From Azospirillum humicireducens (GTDB lineage: Bacteria; Pseudomonadota; Alphaproteobacteria; Azospirillales; Azospirillaceae), in NCBI RefSeq assembly GCF_001639105.2, contig NZ_CP015285.1, positions 1,046,501 through 1,110,500 of the forward strand: a stretch of 64,000 nucleotides of DNA, read 5' to 3'. Shown one piece after another: positions 62,160 through 64,000 of the stretch; position 1 is the stretch's first letter, and the number at the start of each line of letters is the position of its first letter. The position numbers were made by a program, and so were the translations under genes. The notes under the pieces were generated by a model. That model did not search any database. It was not told the origin of the DNA and worked only from the letters and a program-made list of their open reading frames with translations.

Positions 62160-63116
62160 ATGTTCCATCTCCGCCTCGTCCCCGACAACACCAAGATCCC
62201 CTTCATGAACGGCCGCATCGCCGGCCTCGTCGTGTCGGCGGTTCTGTCCATCGCGTCGGTCATCCTGTTCTTCCATCCCGGTCTGAATTACGGCATCGAC
62301 TTCCGCGGCGGCATCGTGATCGAAGCGCGCACGCCGCAGGCCGCCGATTTCGCCTCGCTCCGCCACACCCTGTCCGGCCTTGGCATGGGGCAGGTGGCGT
62401 TGCAGGAGTTCGGGTCGGCCCAGGACGTGCTGATCCGCCTGGAACGCCAACCCGGTGACGACGCCGCCCAGCAGGTTGCCGCCGACAAGGTGCGGAGCAC
62501 ACTGGCTGAGGCCGTTCCCGGCACCCAGGTGCGCCGCGTCGAGGCCGTCGGCGCGTCGGTCAGCGGCGAGCTGTTCGCCAACGGCATGCTGGCGCTCGGC
62601 CTCGCGATGGTGGCGATGCTGGTCTACATCTGGTTCCGCTTCGAATGGCAGTTCGGCTTCGGCGCGGTGGTGACGCTGCTGTTGGATATCACCAAGATCG
62701 TCGGTTTCTACGCCATCACCGACATGCAGTTCAATCTGACGGCGGTGGCGGCGATCCTGACGGTCATGGGCTATTCGGTGAACGACAAGGTCGTGGTCTA
62801 TGACCGCATGCGCGAGAATCTGCGCATCTACAAGAAGATGCCGCTGCGCGACCTGATCGACCTGTCGATCAACGAGACGCTGAACCGCACCGTCGGCACC
62901 TCGGTCTGTACCCTGCTGTCGATCATTCCGCTGGCGCTGTTCGGCGGCGAGGCGCTGCAGGACTTCGGCATCGTGCTGATCTTCGGCGTTGTCCTGGCGA
63001 CCAGCTCGTCCGTGTTCATCGCGGCACCCATCTTGCTGTTCCTGGGCGAGAACCGCCTGCGCCGCGGCACCCCGACCGATGCGGCGCCGGGCAACACCCC
63101 GGCGACCACGCCGTAA
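62160..63116 (+). CDS. secF: Protein translocase subunit SecF
   Basis: The 318-residue protein starts at ATG 62160, 11 bases after secD, with GAGAGG upstream. LNYGIDFRGGIVIEARTPQA is the SecF signature, and ILTVMGYSVNDKVVVYDRMR is the conserved fourth-helix/loop block. Six membrane helices can be traced. It forms the SecDF-YajC complex with the preceding products. A proline/threonine tail ends the protein. Confidence 0.97.
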   Translation: MFHLRLVPDNTKIPFMNGRIAGLVVSAVLSIASVILFFHPGLNYGIDFRGGIVIEARTPQAADFASLRHTLSGLGMGQVALQEFGSAQDVLIRLERQPGDDAAQQVAADKVRSTLAEAVPGTQVRRVEAVGASVSGELFANGMLALGLAMVAMLVYIWFRFEWQFGFGAVVTLLLDITKIVGFYAITDMQFNLTAVAAILTVMGYSVNDKVVVYDRMRENLRIYKKMPLRDLIDLSINETLNRTVGTSVCTLLSIIPLALFGGEALQDFGIVLIFGVVLATSSSVFIAAPILLFLGENRLRRGTPTDAAPGNTPATTP

Positions 63117-63147
63117 CGCCGGACGACAGAGGTAAGGAGAGGGCAGC

Positions 63148-63525
63148 ATGGCCGACATCATGCCGATGATCCCGTCCGACCGTCAGGTCATCGACGGCTA
63201 TGGTCCGGGGCAGTTCTGCGTCTCCGGCCAATGGCGCGTCGGCGCGGTCGTCGTGCTGCCCGACCGCACCCAGGCCTGGGGGGCGACCGATGCCGCCTCC
63301 CTGACCCTGGAAGATTTCGCCATGGTGCTGGCGGCCGAGCCGAAAGTGGAAATCCTGCTGCTCGGCACCGGCCCGACCATGACGATGATTCCGAAGGCGC
63401 TCCGCCAGGGCCTGCGCGAGCAGGGCGTGGTGGTGGAACCGATGGACAGCCGCGCGGTCTGCCGGACCTACAACGTCCTGCTGGCCGAGGGCCGGCGGGT
63501 GGCTGCGGCGATGCTGCCGGTCTAG
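63148..63525 (+). CDS. Mth938-domain protein (DUF498, NDUFAF3-like)
   Basis: The 125-residue protein starts at ATG 63148 (MADIMPMIPSDRQVIDGYGP), with AAGGAGAGGG before it. VEILLLGTGPTMTMIPKALR and VVVEPMDSRAVCRTYNVLLA are the Mth938 domain motifs; the human relative NDUFAF3 is a complex I assembly factor. In alphaproteobacteria the gene commonly follows secF, and here it is 31 bases downstream in the same operon. Its molecular role in bacteria is not settled; assisting membrane-complex assembly fits the context. Confidence 0.92.
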   Translation: MADIMPMIPSDRQVIDGYGPGQFCVSGQWRVGAVVVLPDRTQAWGATDAASLTLEDFAMVLAAEPKVEILLLGTGPTMTMIPKALRQGLREQGVVVEPMDSRAVCRTYNVLLAEGRRVAAAMLPV

Positions 63526-63551
63526 AAGCACGACACGGTTCCAGAAACGAC

Positions 63552-63583
63552 AAAGGCGCCCTCTCGGGCGCCTTTGCGTTTTT
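63552..63583. terminator. Bidirectional terminator
   Basis: AAAGGCGCCC (63552-63561) and GGGCGCCTTT (63566-63575) form a perfect 10-bp stem with loop TCTC, followed by GCGTTTTT on the plus strand. It lies between the convergent sec operon and the superoxide dismutase gene and probably serves both. Confidence 0.9.
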
Positions 63584-63602
63584 CACCCTTCGACCGAAAG
63601 GA

Positions 63603-64000
63603 TCACGCGGCCAGCTGCTCGGCGGCGAAGTCCCAGTTGGCGAGGTTGTCGATGACGGCCTTCACGAAGTCGGCGCGGCGGTTCTGGAAGTCGACATAGT
63701 AGGCATGCTCCCACACGTCGATGGTGAACAGCGGCTTGTGGCCGTGCGCCAGCGGGGTGTCGGCGTTGCCGGTCTTGCCGATCTTCAGCTTGTCGCCGTC
63801 CAGGTACAGCCAGGCCCAGCCGGAACCGAACTGGGTCAGGGCGGCCTGCGTCAGCTCTTCCTTGAACTTCTCGACGCTGCCGAAGTCGGCGACGATGCGC
63901 TGCTCCAGGGCCGCCGGCATCTTGCCGCCGTCCTTCTTCAGGCACTGCCAGAAGAAGGTGTGGTTCCACACCTGGGCGGCGTTGTTGAAGATGCCGACCT
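63603..64000 (-). CDS. sodB: Fe-type superoxide dismutase, C-terminal part (runs off window)
   Basis: About 131 C-terminal residues are visible; the N-terminus lies past the window end. NNAAQVWNHTFFWQCLKKDG includes the second metal His and the AAQ glutamine that favours the iron type over manganese. FGSGWAWLYLDGDKLKIGKT is the core beta strand, and FTIDVWEHAYYVDFQNRRAD supplies the Asp and His metal ligands. The enzyme converts superoxide to peroxide and oxygen in the cytoplasm. It is convergent with the sec operon across the shared terminator. Confidence 0.95.
   Translation of the reverse strand, partial: VGIFNNAAQVWNHTFFWQCLKKDGGKMPAALEQRIVADFGSVEKFKEELTQAALTQFGSGWAWLYLDGDKLKIGKTGNADTPLAHGHKPLFTIDVWEHAYYVDFQNRRADFVKAVIDNLANWDFAAEQLAA

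Overview
The window is high-GC DNA from a free-living alphaproteobacterium, most likely Azospirillum or a close Rhodospirillales relative. The main pointers are homospermidine synthase next to an ornithine decarboxylase, a phasin, an alphaproteobacterial-type LptD, EcfG-like promoter motifs, and a histidine kinase with a plant-type ethylene-binding domain. The species call is inferred from gene content. Most of the window looks chromosomal. I saw no rRNA, tRNA, CRISPR array, transposase or prophage block.

Layout: 1-6256 holds a truncated DAG-kinase-like gene, a 3-hydroxyisobutyryl-CoA hydrolase, a MarR regulator, an antiporter gene remnant and a branched-chain amino acid type ABC uptake operon without ATPase genes. 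6496-14499 holds a phasin, RlmJ, a lytic transglycosylase, a TPR-methyltransferase, a PhoD-like protein that has lost its catalytic residues, and a stress cluster (anti-sigma-like protein, general-stress SDR, ECF sigma factor). 14982-21750 holds a GNAT acetyltransferase, glycogen phosphorylase, asd behind a threonine-rich leader peptide, a tail-collar orphan and release factor 3.

21963-33266 holds the putative ethylene receptor kinase with its receiver protein, then a leftward cluster: transglutaminase, permuted ATP-grasp/alpha-E fusion, di-haem lipoprotein and a DUF2126 transglutaminase. 33506-46945 holds an unknown protein, an LprI-like protein, an SDR/LysR divergent pair, an aldose epimerase, a large Ser/Thr kinase, a cyclophilin, and ydbH-ynbE-ydbL joined to an O-GlcNAc-transferase-like gene. 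47076-53426 holds lptD, the polyamine genes (ornithine decarboxylase to homospermidine synthase, with a leader peptide and possible attenuator) and acireductone dioxygenase. 53522-64000 holds an MFS exporter, serS-surE-pcm-nlpD, a DUF815 ATPase, yajC-secD-secF plus a Mth938-domain gene, and a truncated Fe superoxide dismutase.

Strongest leads: (1) a Thr-codon-run leader peptide with alternative hairpins before asd; (2) a short leader ORF with mutually exclusive terminator and antiterminator pairings before ornithine decarboxylase, and a 22-bp hairpin between it and homospermidine synthase; (3) a histidine kinase carrying the ethylene-receptor copper/ethylene residues; (4) the ATP-grasp/alpha-E/transglutaminase cluster with a RoxA-like di-haem lipoprotein inserted; (5) a degenerate PhoD pseudo-phosphatase. 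All functional statements come from reading the sequence; no database search was run.
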